DNA of 13,800 bases, taken from positions 1-13,800 of the forward strand of contig CAZFWV010000171.1 in the NCBI GenBank assembly GCA_964522605.1, given 5' to 3'. Numbering within the stretch: position 1 is the first letter of the stretch; each line of letters starts with the position of its first letter. The position numbers and the translations under genes were made by a program. The notes beneath the pieces were generated by a model. The model saw nothing but the letters and a program-made list of their open reading frames with translations. It ran no database searches and was not told the DNA's origin. This DNA comes from CAVZLD01 sp964522605. GTDB lineage: Bacteria > Planctomycetota > Planctomycetia > Pirellulales > Pirellulaceae. Of this stretch, positions 7,116 through 13,800 are shown in pieces.

Positions 7116-7513
7116 CATCCGAGACGTTTTTTCCATGTCCGCGTTTACTCCGCGCTCATCCGCGGCCCCTTTTTCAAATCGCCACCCAGTTGAATCTCGC
7201 CACAAAATGCGCAAAATAGGCAAGAGATTCAGGGCGTGCATCCGTCCGCATGGACTCCCCTGAGTGTGGCCACAGATTGCCGCACTAGTTGATCTCCCGC
7301 CACGACACCGATGTTTTCGTCCTCCCGGTTCTGTCGGTCGCCCCTGCGGTTCGCCTCTGTACTGCTAACGGTGAGAATGTTGTTCTCTCGGCAAGAAATC
7401 GAACGACCAACGGAAACGACTTTTACCCAGGTGCGGAAGCGCCCCGTTGGGTTGCGGCCCTGCCACACTGTGAAACGACTGCCACGCAATCCGTCAACCT
7501 GAGTTCTGGTCCG
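7116..7513. other. Intergenic region with one degenerate repeat, no gene seen
   Basis: This 398-bp stretch separates protein B from the sigma-54 activator. Bases 7138-7167 contain direct units of the type TCCGCG...TCATCCGCGG, related to the repeats near 1081-1160 and 12.7-13.0 kb. An open frame continues upstream of the activator start to 7289, but its translation has no domain similarity and no internal ATG before 7514. I found no convincing promoter. Confidence 0.5.
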
Positions 7514-8893
7514 ATGAAGCACGACGCTGCTGAGCTGTTCCAGTCGGTGATTCTCGATTCGATCGCCGACGGAGTATTTACGGTCGACAAGCAGTGGCAC
7601 ATTACGTCGTTCAATCGGGCGGCGGAGCGGATCACGGGCATTCCGCGGCGCGAAGCGATCGGGCGTCCATGCCGCGAGATTTTTCGTGCGAGCATCTGCG
7701 ACGACGACTGTGCCTTGCGTCAGACGTGTCGCACGGGCAAGCCGAGTTTGGATCGCGCGATTTACATTGTGCGGCCGTCAGGCCGGCGTGTGCCGGTCAG
7801 TATTTCAACGGCCATCCTGCGAGATGACTCGGGGGCGGTCATTGGCGGCGTCGAGACATTCCGCGATTTGAGCACGGTGCAACAGTTGCATAAGAAGTTG
7901 CACGACCGCTATGCGTTCGCCGACATCATCGGCCGTAGTCCTGCGATTCAGCAACTGTTCGACGTGTTGCCTCAGTATGCGGAGAGCGACAGCACCGTAT
8001 TGATTGAAGGCGACAGCGGTACGGGGAAGGAGCTGTTTGCGCGGGCGATCCATAACCTGTCGCGACGCCGTTATGCGCGGTTCATCGCGGTCAATTGCGC
8101 TGCCTTGCCCGACACGTTACTGGAATCGGAGTTGTTTGGCTACAAAGCAGGCGCGTTTACGGATGCGCGCCGCGACAAGCCGGGACGGTTTGCGCTGGCC
8201 GACGGCGGTACGATTTTCCTCGACGAAATCGGCGATCTGTCCCCGGCGATTCAAAGCAAGCTATTGCGCGTGCTACAGGAACGCGTGATTGAACCGCTTG
8301 GTTCGGTTCAGTCGGTCAAGGTCGACGTGCGTGTCATCACCGCGACGAATCGCAAGCTCGCGACCTTGGTGCAGCGAGGTGAATTCCGACGCGATCTTTT
8401 TTACCGGATTAACGTCATTCGACTTGCGTTACCGCGACTTCGGGAGCGGCGCGAAGATATTCCGTTGCTCGTCGAGCATTTCATCGACAAGTTCAATCAA
8501 CTGCAAGAAAAACACGTGGCCGGCGTTTCGCACGACGTGTTGGCTCGATTGATGTCGCACGACTATCCGGGAAATATTCGGGAATTGGAAAACATCTTGG
8601 AATACGCGTTCGTCTTGTGCCATGACGGATGGATTGAACGCCAACACCTCCCGCCTTGGCTACGCGGCCCACAGGATTCGGATCCAGGCTGCTGTTATGA
8701 AGGCTTGACGCTTCGTGACCTGGAAGCAATCTACATTCGCGATACGTTGCATCGTTGCAACGGGAATCGGGCGGAAGCAGCGCGTGAGTTGGGAATCAAT
8801 CCCAGCACCCTCTTTCGCAAACTCAAGTCGCTCGGTGTAACGCCCGAAATCGCAAACGGCCGCCGCAAGGCGCTCGTCCGCAAGCCAAAGTAA
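7514..8893 (+). CDS. Sigma-54-dependent transcriptional activator (PAS / AAA+ / Fis HTH)
   Basis: A 459-residue bacterial enhancer-binding protein. ATG 7514 is chosen because the PAS domain begins a few residues later (LFQSVILDSIADGVFTVD); upstream codons look non-coding. PAS, about 8-118, has four cysteines (C53, C62, C66, C72; CX8CX3CX5C), suggesting a redox or metal-bound sensor. The AAA+ domain, about 137-370, has Walker A GDSGTGKE (166-173), GAFTDA (213-218) in place of GAFTGA, Walker B GGTIFLDE (231-238) and an arginine-finger region FRRDLFYR (291-298). A Fis-type HTH lies at about 399-440 (NRAEAARELGINPSTLFRKL). There is no receiver domain, so the signal is probably sensed by PAS directly, with no histidine kinase involved. 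Such proteins remodel sigma-54 RNA polymerase with ATP. A perfect sigma-54 core with phased dyads lies at 87-236 and is a candidate target. Confidence 0.95.
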   Translation: MKHDAAELFQSVILDSIADGVFTVDKQWHITSFNRAAERITGIPRREAIGRPCREIFRASICDDDCALRQTCRTGKPSLDRAIYIVRPSGRRVPVSISTAILRDDSGAVIGGVETFRDLSTVQQLHKKLHDRYAFADIIGRSPAIQQLFDVLPQYAESDSTVLIEGDSGTGKELFARAIHNLSRRRYARFIAVNCAALPDTLLESELFGYKAGAFTDARRDKPGRFALADGGTIFLDEIGDLSPAIQSKLLRVLQERVIEPLGSVQSVKVDVRVITATNRKLATLVQRGEFRRDLFYRINVIRLALPRLRERREDIPLLVEHFIDKFNQLQEKHVAGVSHDVLARLMSHDYPGNIRELENILEYAFVLCHDGWIERQHLPPWLRGPQDSDPGCCYEGLTLRDLEAIYIRDTLHRCNGNRAEAARELGINPSTLFRKLKSLGVTPEIANGRRKALVRKPK

Positions 8894-8937
8894 ACGCGAA
8901 GAGTAGGGCCGATTACGAAGAATGGGGGCCCCTCCTC

Positions 8938-9049
8938 GTAGGACGGATTGCCAATCCGTCCCACTGGCAAGCAAGCCAATTCGTAGGACGGATTGGCAAT
9001 CCGTCCCACAGGCAATCCGTCCCACAGGCAATCCGTCCCACGGCCACAT
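8938..9049. repeat. GGACGGATTG/CAATCCGTCC hairpin and tandem repeats, left of assembly gap
   Basis: Two REPIN-like palindromes lie at 8938-8964 and 8983-9009 (GTAGGACGGATTG-N-CAATCCGTCCCAC). They are followed by direct 16-bp units AGGCAATCCGTCCCAC at about 9010-9025 and 9026-9041, then GGCCACAT up to the N run. In other frames this family reads as DGLPVGRI- or TDWQSVP-like peptides; these are not genes. Confidence 0.85.
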
Positions 9050-9149
9050 NNNNNNNNNNNNNNNNNNNNNNNNNNNNNNNNNNNNNNNNNNNNNNNNNNN
9101 NNNNNNNNNNNNNNNNNNNNNNNNNNNNNNNNNNNNNNNNNNNNNNNNN
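9050..9149. other. Assembly gap: run of 100 N
   Basis: Exactly 100 undetermined bases, the conventional placeholder for a gap of unknown size. The 55 bases before it (8995-9049) equal the 55 bases after it (9150-9204), so the true missing length may be zero or a few repeat units. Confidence 0.95.
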
Positions 9150-9204
9150 GGCAATCCGTCCCACAGGCAATCCGTCCCACAGGCAATCCGTCCCACGGCC
9201 ACAT
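9150..9204. repeat. GGCAATCCGTCCCACA tandem repeat, right of assembly gap
   Basis: Three units of GGCAATCCGTCCCAC, followed by GGCCACAT, identical over 55 nt to the left flank of the gap. The rest of the interval, to 9273, contains nothing I can call. Confidence 0.85.
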
Positions 9205-9273
9205 CTCCCACAACGCCTGTCCTGGCGTGCGGGACGGTTTGCGGCTATTGTCGAATGGTGGCGCTTCGGTGAC

Positions 9274-9921
9274 GTGCGGGAGAATTGGGAATTGCTTGGA
9301 TTCATCTTTTCGGCGGTGGCGATTTCGCTGTCCGGTGTCATGGCACCGGGCCCGATCACTGCAGCAACGCTGACGGCCGGCTCACACCGCCGCAACGCGG
9401 GAGCGGGAGCGGTGATTGCTCTGGGCCACATTGCGATCGAACTGCCGCTGATCCTGGCCCTGGCGGCCGGATTGGGTGGGCTCTTGGAATCGATTCCGGT
9501 GCGTTCGGCCATCGGCCTGGCCGGGGGGGCTGTCCTGATCTGGATGGGGGGCCAGCTACTCTGGAATTTGCGAGGCGGCCCGGCCGATACTCCGACTTCG
9601 GTCGATCGGCATCCGTTCCTGACGGGCGTCGTGCTGACTGCGGCGAATCCGTATTTCCTGGTTTGGTGGGCAACCGTCGGTTTGACGCTCACCCTGCAGG
9701 CGCTACACTTCGGCTTGCTGGCACTGCTTCTGTTCGCTCTCGTGCACTGGCTGTGCGACGTCGGTTGGCTGACGGTGTTGAGCTGGGCGGGATTCAAGGG
9801 GGCGGAGCTCTACGGGGCGCGGATGCAGACCACGGTGTCCCTGATTTGCGGGCTGGTTCTCTGCGGTTTCGGCATCCAATTCGCGGTAAGTGCGGCCTCT
9901 CAGCTGTCGCGGCTCATCTAG
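9274..9921 (+). CDS. LysE family translocator (amino-acid/small-molecule exporter)
   Basis: A 215-residue integral membrane protein, close to the usual ~205-210 for LysE/RhtB exporters. The start is GTG 9274; there is no clear ribosome site, and a TGA closes the frame just upstream. Family marks are the N-terminal helix with APGPIT (24-29) and the following polar turn GSHRRNAGAG, a second helix with GHIAIELPL, and the mid-protein motif LTAANPYFLVWW. About six hydrophobic helices can be drawn. LysE-family proteins export amino acids or related solutes using the proton gradient; the substrate here cannot be read from sequence. It stands alone between repeats and is probably its own transcription unit. 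The APGPIT and NP motifs are intact, so it should be functional. Confidence 0.88.
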   Translation: MRENWELLGFIFSAVAISLSGVMAPGPITAATLTAGSHRRNAGAGAVIALGHIAIELPLILALAAGLGGLLESIPVRSAIGLAGGAVLIWMGGQLLWNLRGGPADTPTSVDRHPFLTGVVLTAANPYFLVWWATVGLTLTLQALHFGLLALLLFALVHWLCDVGWLTVLSWAGFKGAELYGARMQTTVSLICGLVLCGFGIQFAVSAASQLSRLI

Positions 9922-9997
9922 ATTCCCGAGCGGAGGAAATCGTGCAGCCTTCAAGTGGTGGTGTTTCCGGAGTCTCCGAACAGGATTCGTGGCAATT

Positions 9998-10091
9998 CGT
10001 TTATCGTCAGGCAAGGTTCGTTTAACCCGCAGCCGTCAGGCGAGGACAAAAAAGGCAATCGTCCTCGCCTGACGGCTGCGGGTTAAACGAA
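9998..10091. repeat. 30-bp perfect inverted repeat plus a degenerate extra arm
   Basis: Bases 10017-10046 and 10062-10091 are perfect reverse complements over 30 bp (core ACCCGCAGCCGTCAGGCGAG) around a 15-nt A-rich loop. Just left, 9998-10016 (CGTTTATCGTCAGGCAAGG) looks like a shortened, decayed copy of the left arm. Outer bases CGTGGCAATTCG (9989-10000) also pair, with one mismatch, with CGAATCGCCACG after the right arm. This is a REPIN-like element between genes. Confidence 0.85.
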
Positions 10092-10191
10092 TCGCCACGG
10101 GGAGGGTGCTGTAACTCGATCCGAGCCACCAACTTAAAAGCCGCACGACCTCGGACAGCGTGGCGCGGCATGGGGCGTACGGAGCCGCGAC

Positions 10192-10221
10192 TTGCCGGTG
10201 AGGGGAATTTTGGGCGATAAT
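10192..10221 (+). promoter_or_regulatory. Sigma-70-type promoter for the ECF sigma / kinase operon
   Basis: TTGCCG (10192-10197, 4/6 to TTGACA) and GATAAT (10216-10221, 5/6 to TATAAT) are separated by 18 bp. The predicted start is about 60 nt before the sigma-factor ATG. It is a plausible housekeeping promoter; planctomycete promoters are poorly defined, so confidence is moderate. Confidence 0.4.
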
Positions 10222-10291
10222 GACACGTTGGGTTTTTATTGGGCTGACAGACTGATTGCCCTCGCAACAGGGGCGGAAGCGTAAGACCACA

Positions 10292-10930
10292 ATGTGGCCA
10301 CAAAGCGATCAAACACAGCAGTTGCTGGATGCCGCACGCGACGGCGACGTCAGCGCCGCCGGACATCTTCTGAATCGCCACCGCGACGCGTTGCGGCGGA
10401 TGGTCGAAATGCGGTTGGATCGGCGAATACAGCAACGAGTCGACGCGAGCGACATCGTCCAGGAGGTCATGATCGAGGCGAACCGTCGCCTGCGTACTTA
10501 CCTGGAAGATCCCGCGATGCCATTTCATTTGTGGCTTCGTCAAATGGCTCGCGACCGAATCATCGATGCCCATCGGCGACATCGGGCAAGCGGGAAACGG
10601 AGTGTGGACCGCGAGCAAGCGATGGTTGCCGCGAAGACCCTTGATCGTTCCACGGTTGAGCTGGCTGGGCAACTGTGTGATCCCGAGTTGACTCCGGCGG
10701 CCGCCGCAACGATGGAAGAGTTGCAGCGACGCTTTCAAATCGCCATCGAATCGATGGACGATAATGACCGCGAGATTGTCTTGATGCGACATTTTGAACA
10801 GTTGTCGAACCAGGATGTCGCCCGGACTCTGGGATTGACGGAACCGGCGGCAAGCATGCGGTACCTGCGCGCGATGCGGCGTCTGAGAAAGCTGCTGGCC
10901 GAACCGTCGGACGAGGGGAGTCTATCGTGA
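10292..10930 (+). CDS. ECF-type sigma-70 family RNA polymerase sigma factor
   Basis: A 212-residue protein. ATG 10292 is chosen because family similarity begins right after it; the in-frame TTG at 10256 adds 12 unlike residues. Region sigma-2 spans about 18-95, with DASDIVQEVMIEA (51-63) and the DNA/core-contact stretch FHLWLRQMARDRIIDAHRRH. Region sigma-4 spans about 145-202, with DREIVLMRHFEQLSNQDVA, GLTEPAASMRYLRAM as the HTH. The linker of about 45 residues is typical. No anti-sigma gene is adjacent; instead the stop overlaps the GTG of a membrane-bound Ser/Thr kinase by 4 bp. Planctomycetes commonly pair such sigma factors with kinases, so phosphorylation by the downstream kinase may control activity; that is inference. 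Confidence 0.9.
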   Translation: MWPQSDQTQQLLDAARDGDVSAAGHLLNRHRDALRRMVEMRLDRRIQQRVDASDIVQEVMIEANRRLRTYLEDPAMPFHLWLRQMARDRIIDAHRRHRASGKRSVDREQAMVAAKTLDRSTVELAGQLCDPELTPAAAATMEELQRRFQIAIESMDDNDREIVLMRHFEQLSNQDVARTLGLTEPAASMRYLRAMRRLRKLLAEPSDEGSLS

Positions 10931-12627
10931 GCGTACCGCAGCAGTCTGCGGCGGCAGATTCCGCGCGCCCCTTGGACGCAGCCGAAGAAGAGAAATTGGC
11001 GAATCTGCTGGCAGAACTGTCGGACCGTGCGGCACGCGGCGAATCGGTCGACATTGATGCGGAGGCGCGGAAACTCGGGGACCTCGGCAGCGAACTGCGG
11101 CAACTGTGGGGAGCGGTCATGTTGGCCGACGCCCTGGGGTCTCACGTCGGTCAGATGTCGAGTCGCGAGGAGGCCGCGCCGGTTCGACAAATGGCGCCGC
11201 TGAATCTGCCCTTCCAGTTCGGCGATTATGAGTTGATCGAAGAAATCGGACGCGGCGGAATGGGCGTCGTCTATCGCGCTCGGCAATTGTCGCTCGGCCG
11301 GGTCGTTGCGGTGAAAATGTTGCTGGGTGGACCGTGGGCTTCATCGGCCGACTTGGTCCGCTTCCGAGCGGAAGCCGAAGCGGCCGCGCGTTTGGAACAT
11401 CCGCATATCGTGCCTGTGTATGAAGTGGGGGAGTACGATGGCCGCGCGTTCTTCAGCATGAAATACGTTTCCGGGCAAACTCTCTCGCAATTGTTGTCGC
11501 GTGGACCACTCCCAGCGCGCGAAGCGGCTCGGATCCTCTTCCTCGTCACTCAGGCCATCGATTTCGCTCACCGCCAGGGTGTTCTGCACCGAGACTTGAA
11601 GCCATCCAATATTCTGTTGGATGAAGCAGGACAGCCGCTGCTGACCGACTTCGGGTTGGCCAAACGTTTCAAGGATGCAGCCAGTCTGACCCATAGCGGC
11701 GCCGTCCTGGGAACGCCCGCCTATATGGCTCCCGAACAGGCCTCGGGCAATCGCGGTCAGATGGGGGTGACAAGTGACGTCTACAGCCTGGGAACAATCT
11801 TGTACCACATGCTCACGGGCCGGCCACCGTTCGAGGCCTCGTCGCCGATGGAAGTCGTGCTGAAGGTCCTCGAACAGGATCCGCCGTTGCCGCGCGAAAT
11901 CCGACCCGACGTCGATCGGGACTTGGAGTTGGTGGTCCTGCGATGCCTGCAAAAACCGCCCGATCTACGGTATTCGTCGGCGGCTGCCCTCGCCAGCGAT
12001 CTGAATGCCTACCTGCATGATGAGCCGTTGTCGGCGACCAGCGGACGCTTCTCGCAAGTGCTGACACGGCTCTTTCGGGAAACCCATCACGCGACGATCT
12101 TGGAAAACTGGGGCATGCTGTGGATGTGGCATAGTCTCGTGCTGCTGGTCGTCTGCCTGTGGACCAACGCGCTCTACCTGGCCGGTGACCGGAACCGCGT
12201 GCACTATTTCCTTTACTGGACCGCAGGATTAGGCACCTGGGCGGCCGTGTTCTGGGCCCTCCGCCGACGCATGGGACCGGTGACCTTTGTCGAGCGTCAA
12301 ATCGCGCATGTCTGGGCCGCCAGTATGGCAAGTATCGCGCTCTTGTTTCCCGTCGAGTACCTGATGGATCTGGAGGTCCTGAAGCTGGCCCCCATCCTGG
12401 CCCTCACGAGTGGCATGGTCTTTCTGATTAAAGCAGGGATTCTGTCCGGATCTTTCTACCTGCAGGCCGGAGCGTTATTTGCCACGGCGATTGGCATGGC
12501 CTGCTGGCCCGATTATTCGCACGCGATGTTTGGCGTCGTTTCGGCCGCCTGTTTCTTCTTTCCCGGCTGGAAGTACTACCGCCGCCGAAACGCCTCTCTC
12601 CGCCGGCTTGCCGCGAGCGAGGAATGA
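10927..12627 (+). CDS. Membrane-anchored Hanks-type Ser/Thr protein kinase
   Basis: A 566-residue protein. GTG 10927 overlaps the sigma-factor stop (GTGA) and has GAGGGGA 7 nt upstream, indicating translational coupling. Residues 1-95 form an acidic helical segment (LANLLAELSDRAARGESVD...). The kinase domain is about 101-370: G-loop GRGGMG (108-113), VAVK with Lys130, catalytic loop HRDLKPSN (221-228), DFG (241-243), APE (268-270) and DVYSLG (284-289). All catalytic residues are present, so it should be active. The C-terminal part (about 395-550) has roughly six hydrophobic helices and no PASTA, WD40, TPR or other large extracytoplasmic domain, so any signal would be sensed within the membrane. 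The likely partner is the ECF sigma factor upstream. Confidence 0.93.
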   Translation: MSVPQQSAAADSARPLDAAEEEKLANLLAELSDRAARGESVDIDAEARKLGDLGSELRQLWGAVMLADALGSHVGQMSSREEAAPVRQMAPLNLPFQFGDYELIEEIGRGGMGVVYRARQLSLGRVVAVKMLLGGPWASSADLVRFRAEAEAAARLEHPHIVPVYEVGEYDGRAFFSMKYVSGQTLSQLLSRGPLPAREAARILFLVTQAIDFAHRQGVLHRDLKPSNILLDEAGQPLLTDFGLAKRFKDAASLTHSGAVLGTPAYMAPEQASGNRGQMGVTSDVYSLGTILYHMLTGRPPFEASSPMEVVLKVLEQDPPLPREIRPDVDRDLELVVLRCLQKPPDLRYSSAAALASDLNAYLHDEPLSATSGRFSQVLTRLFRETHHATILENWGMLWMWHSLVLLVVCLWTNALYLAGDRNRVHYFLYWTAGLGTWAAVFWALRRRMGPVTFVERQIAHVWAASMASIALLFPVEYLMDLEVLKLAPILALTSGMVFLIKAGILSGSFYLQAGALFATAIGMACWPDYSHAMFGVVSAACFFFPGWKYYRRRNASLRRLAASEE

Positions 12628-12711
12628 GCGGGAGGGGCGAGAAGGAGCCCCCCGCCGTCTCCTTTGGGCGTCAGGCATCCGGACGAGCTCAAAATCTCCC
12701 AGGCCGCGTAG

Positions 12712-13080
12712 TTCCGCGCGCTTCCGCGGCTCCCTCTTCCCCCCTCATTCCCCTCACAATCTCCAGCGGAGATAGAAAGCCATCCCGCGGACATTTTCTG
12801 CATGGCCTGTCCTCGCGTCTTCTCGCGTCTTGCTCCATTTCCGCGCGTTTCCGCGGCCCCCCTATTCTCTCCAGCTCCTCACAGCCTCCAGCCGAGTCAG
12901 AACGACATCCTGCGGGCATTTTCTGCATGGCCTGTCCCCGCGTCTTTGCCCGTCTTGGGCGGCACAAGCTGATCGGCGCTGGTCCGTACCATCCGTCCGA
13001 TCCGTGGTTTCCTCCCCCCGCTGCTCCCTCCCCGACAAACGCCCCGTTCCCGCATGGCCTGTCCCCGCATCTTGCCCGTA
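12712..13080. repeat. Three imperfect ~125-bp direct repeats
   Basis: The landmark GCATGGCCTGTCC occurs at 12800, 12925 and 13052 (spacing 125 and 127 bp). The landmark TTCCGCGCG occurs at 12712 and 12839 (spacing 127), with a diverged ATCCGTCCG-type third copy near 12991. Copies 1 and 2 also share GCGG-CATTTTCTGCATGGCCTG wording and a CTCCAGC stretch; copy 3 is shorter and more diverged. The 540-bp interval 12628-13166 between genes is mostly made of this array. A long open frame crosses it in phase with the next gene but has no protein-like features. Confidence 0.7.
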
Positions 13081-13166
13081 ATCCGCAATCTACGCTTTAC
13101 CGAGACCGGCGCGACCGCATCCGGTCGTCGTGTTTTGCGATCCCTTTTCCAATCAGGTTGCGAGTC

Positions 13167-13655
13167 ATGGGAACAAACCGTCAGCGCAAGAAGCTCTTTA
13201 TTGATCCCGCTGTCCAGGGAGCCCTGGTGCGGCGACTGATGCTGCACTGGATCTACGTGATGATCGCCCTCTTTTCGTGCTTGTTGATTGGCCAAATCTT
13301 GTCGACTGGCACGGAGTATTCCCTGGGAACGTATTTGGCTCTGATGTGGCAGAAGTACGGCATGTTGTTCGTCGTGATGCTCTGCTTGTTCCCAGCCTTT
13401 GCCTACGACTCCGTCAAGCTGAGCAATCGGTTTGCCGGGCCGATGTTCTCCTTGCGACAGGCGTTGCAGAAACTGGGTCGGGGCGAGGACATACCACCGC
13501 TGAGATTTCGCCGAGGAGATTTTTGGACGGAGATCGCTGCGGACGTCAACCGCGTGGCCGAACGGCTGCGCGAGCTTCAACGCGAGCGTGACACCGATGC
13601 AGACACGGAAAGCAGGGAAACCGTTTCTTCCTCATACTCATCCGCGGTTGAATGA
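13167..13655 (+). CDS. Two-helix membrane protein with HAMP-like segment
   Basis: A 162-residue protein. ATG 13167 is chosen because the planctomycete-type N-terminus (RKKLFIDPAVQGALVRRLMLHW) begins here; the frame remains open far upstream but only through direct repeats. Two hydrophobic helices lie at about 26-47 and 64-82, with a short external loop. A HAMP-like amphipathic stretch follows at about 85-138 (AGPMFSLRQALQKLGRGEDI... DFWTEIAADVNRVAERL). The C-terminus is acidic and then Ser-rich, with no kinase or methyl-accepting domain. Such short HAMP-only proteins may relay conformational signals or scaffold partners. The stop is 4 nt before a TadE-like gene, suggesting an operon with pilus or adhesin assembly. 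The last codons include CTCATCCGCGG (13637-13647), wording also present in the intergenic repeat at 7155-7165. Confidence 0.75.
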   Translation: MGTNRQRKKLFIDPAVQGALVRRLMLHWIYVMIALFSCLLIGQILSTGTEYSLGTYLALMWQKYGMLFVVMLCLFPAFAYDSVKLSNRFAGPMFSLRQALQKLGRGEDIPPLRFRRGDFWTEIAADVNRVAERLRELQRERDTDADTESRETVSSSYSSAVE

Positions 13656-13659
13656 CAAG

Positions 13660-13800
13660 ATGAAACAGAAACGTCACAGGAACACTCCCGACAAACGATT
13701 CGGTGCGGCCGTCGTCGAACTTGCCGTCTGCTTACCGGCGATCGTCCTGCTGATCTTGGGATCGATCGAAGCCTGCACGATGGTATTCGTCAAACAGTCC
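13660..13800 (+). CDS. TadE-like pseudopilin, 5' part (runs off window)
   Basis: The first 47 codons are visible from ATG 13660, with no stop before the window ends. The sequence opens with a basic leader (MKQKRHRNTPDKRFGA), followed by AVVELAVCLPAIVLLILGSI and EACTMVFVKQS. A GAAVVE-type prepilin-like junction with Glu five residues into the hydrophobic helix is the hallmark of TadE/TadG-like proteins of the Tad (Flp) pilus system. It starts 4 nt after the HAMP-like gene. More Tad genes would be expected to the right. No ribosome site is evident; an earlier ATG at 13652 leads straight to a stop. Confidence 0.8.
   Translation, partial: MKQKRHRNTPDKRFGAAVVELAVCLPAIVLLILGSIEACTMVFVKQS

Noticed and set aside
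7267..7280. Possible sigma-54 site TGGCCACAGATTGC before the activator gene
   Set aside because: The distance between the GG and GC elements is one base too short.
7289..7513. 75-codon N-terminal extension of the sigma-54 activator
   Set aside because: Non-ATG start, no domain similarity, and the PAS domain starts immediately after ATG 7514.
8938..9204. CRISPR array at the GGCAATCCGTCCCACA repeats
   Set aside because: Units are directly adjacent with no spacers, and the family forms palindromic dispersed repeats; no cas genes are present.
8660..9797. Long - strand open frames across the N gap
   Set aside because: They depend on undetermined bases and on repeat translation, and overlap the sigma-54 activator and LysE genes in shadow frames.
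12624..13166. 181-codon upstream extension of the HAMP-like gene
   Set aside because: The frame is open only through ~125-bp direct repeats, and the family N-terminus starts at 13167.

Overview
The window looks like draft-assembly sequence from a planctomycete, most likely Pirellulales-like. The evidence is GC-rich DNA with generally weak Shine-Dalgarno signals, an ECF sigma factor translationally coupled to a Ser/Thr protein kinase, a HAMP-like two-helix protein next to a TadE-type pilus gene, and many hairpin repeats of the kind that read through planctomycete proteins as GEAPAEP or GRIGNPSYE-like peptides. All recognised genes lie on the + strand.

Region 1 (1-1395): a hairpin repeat, then two copies of the dyad TGCAA-N-TTGCA exactly 33 bp apart, then a perfect -24/-12 sigma-54 core (TGGCAC-N5-TTGC). 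These precede a gene for a secreted protein made of 26 hexapeptides of the form xTT[CS][AS]P, broken by three basic interludes. A long imperfect inverted repeat and a 14-bp duplication follow.

Region 2 (1396-7115): an intrinsic-terminator-like hairpin stands just before two overlapping genes for 930- and 952-residue membrane proteins. Both have a multi-helix N-terminal half and two soluble modules resembling the DUF4350/GldG-type Rossmann-like family. Each gene has absorbed a different hairpin repeat in frame, at the same topological place just after a transmembrane helix.

Region 3 (7116-9273): a sigma-54 enhancer-binding protein with a four-cysteine PAS domain, an AAA+ domain with GAFTDA in place of GAFTGA, and a Fis-type HTH. 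It is followed by a repeat cluster interrupted by a 100-N assembly gap whose two flanks are the same 55 bases.

Region 4 (9274-12627): a LysE-family exporter, a 30-bp perfect inverted repeat, then an ECF sigma factor with a plausible sigma-70-type promoter and its coupled membrane-anchored kinase.

Region 5 (12628-13800): three imperfect ~125-bp direct repeats, a HAMP-like protein, and the start of a TadE-like pseudopilin gene that runs off the window.

The most interesting hypothesis is that the Thr/Cys/Pro repeat protein is a sigma-54-controlled cell-surface protein. The enhancer-binding protein in the window is a candidate activator, and the two large membrane proteins are candidate envelope machinery. 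The link between them rests on proximity and promoter architecture only.
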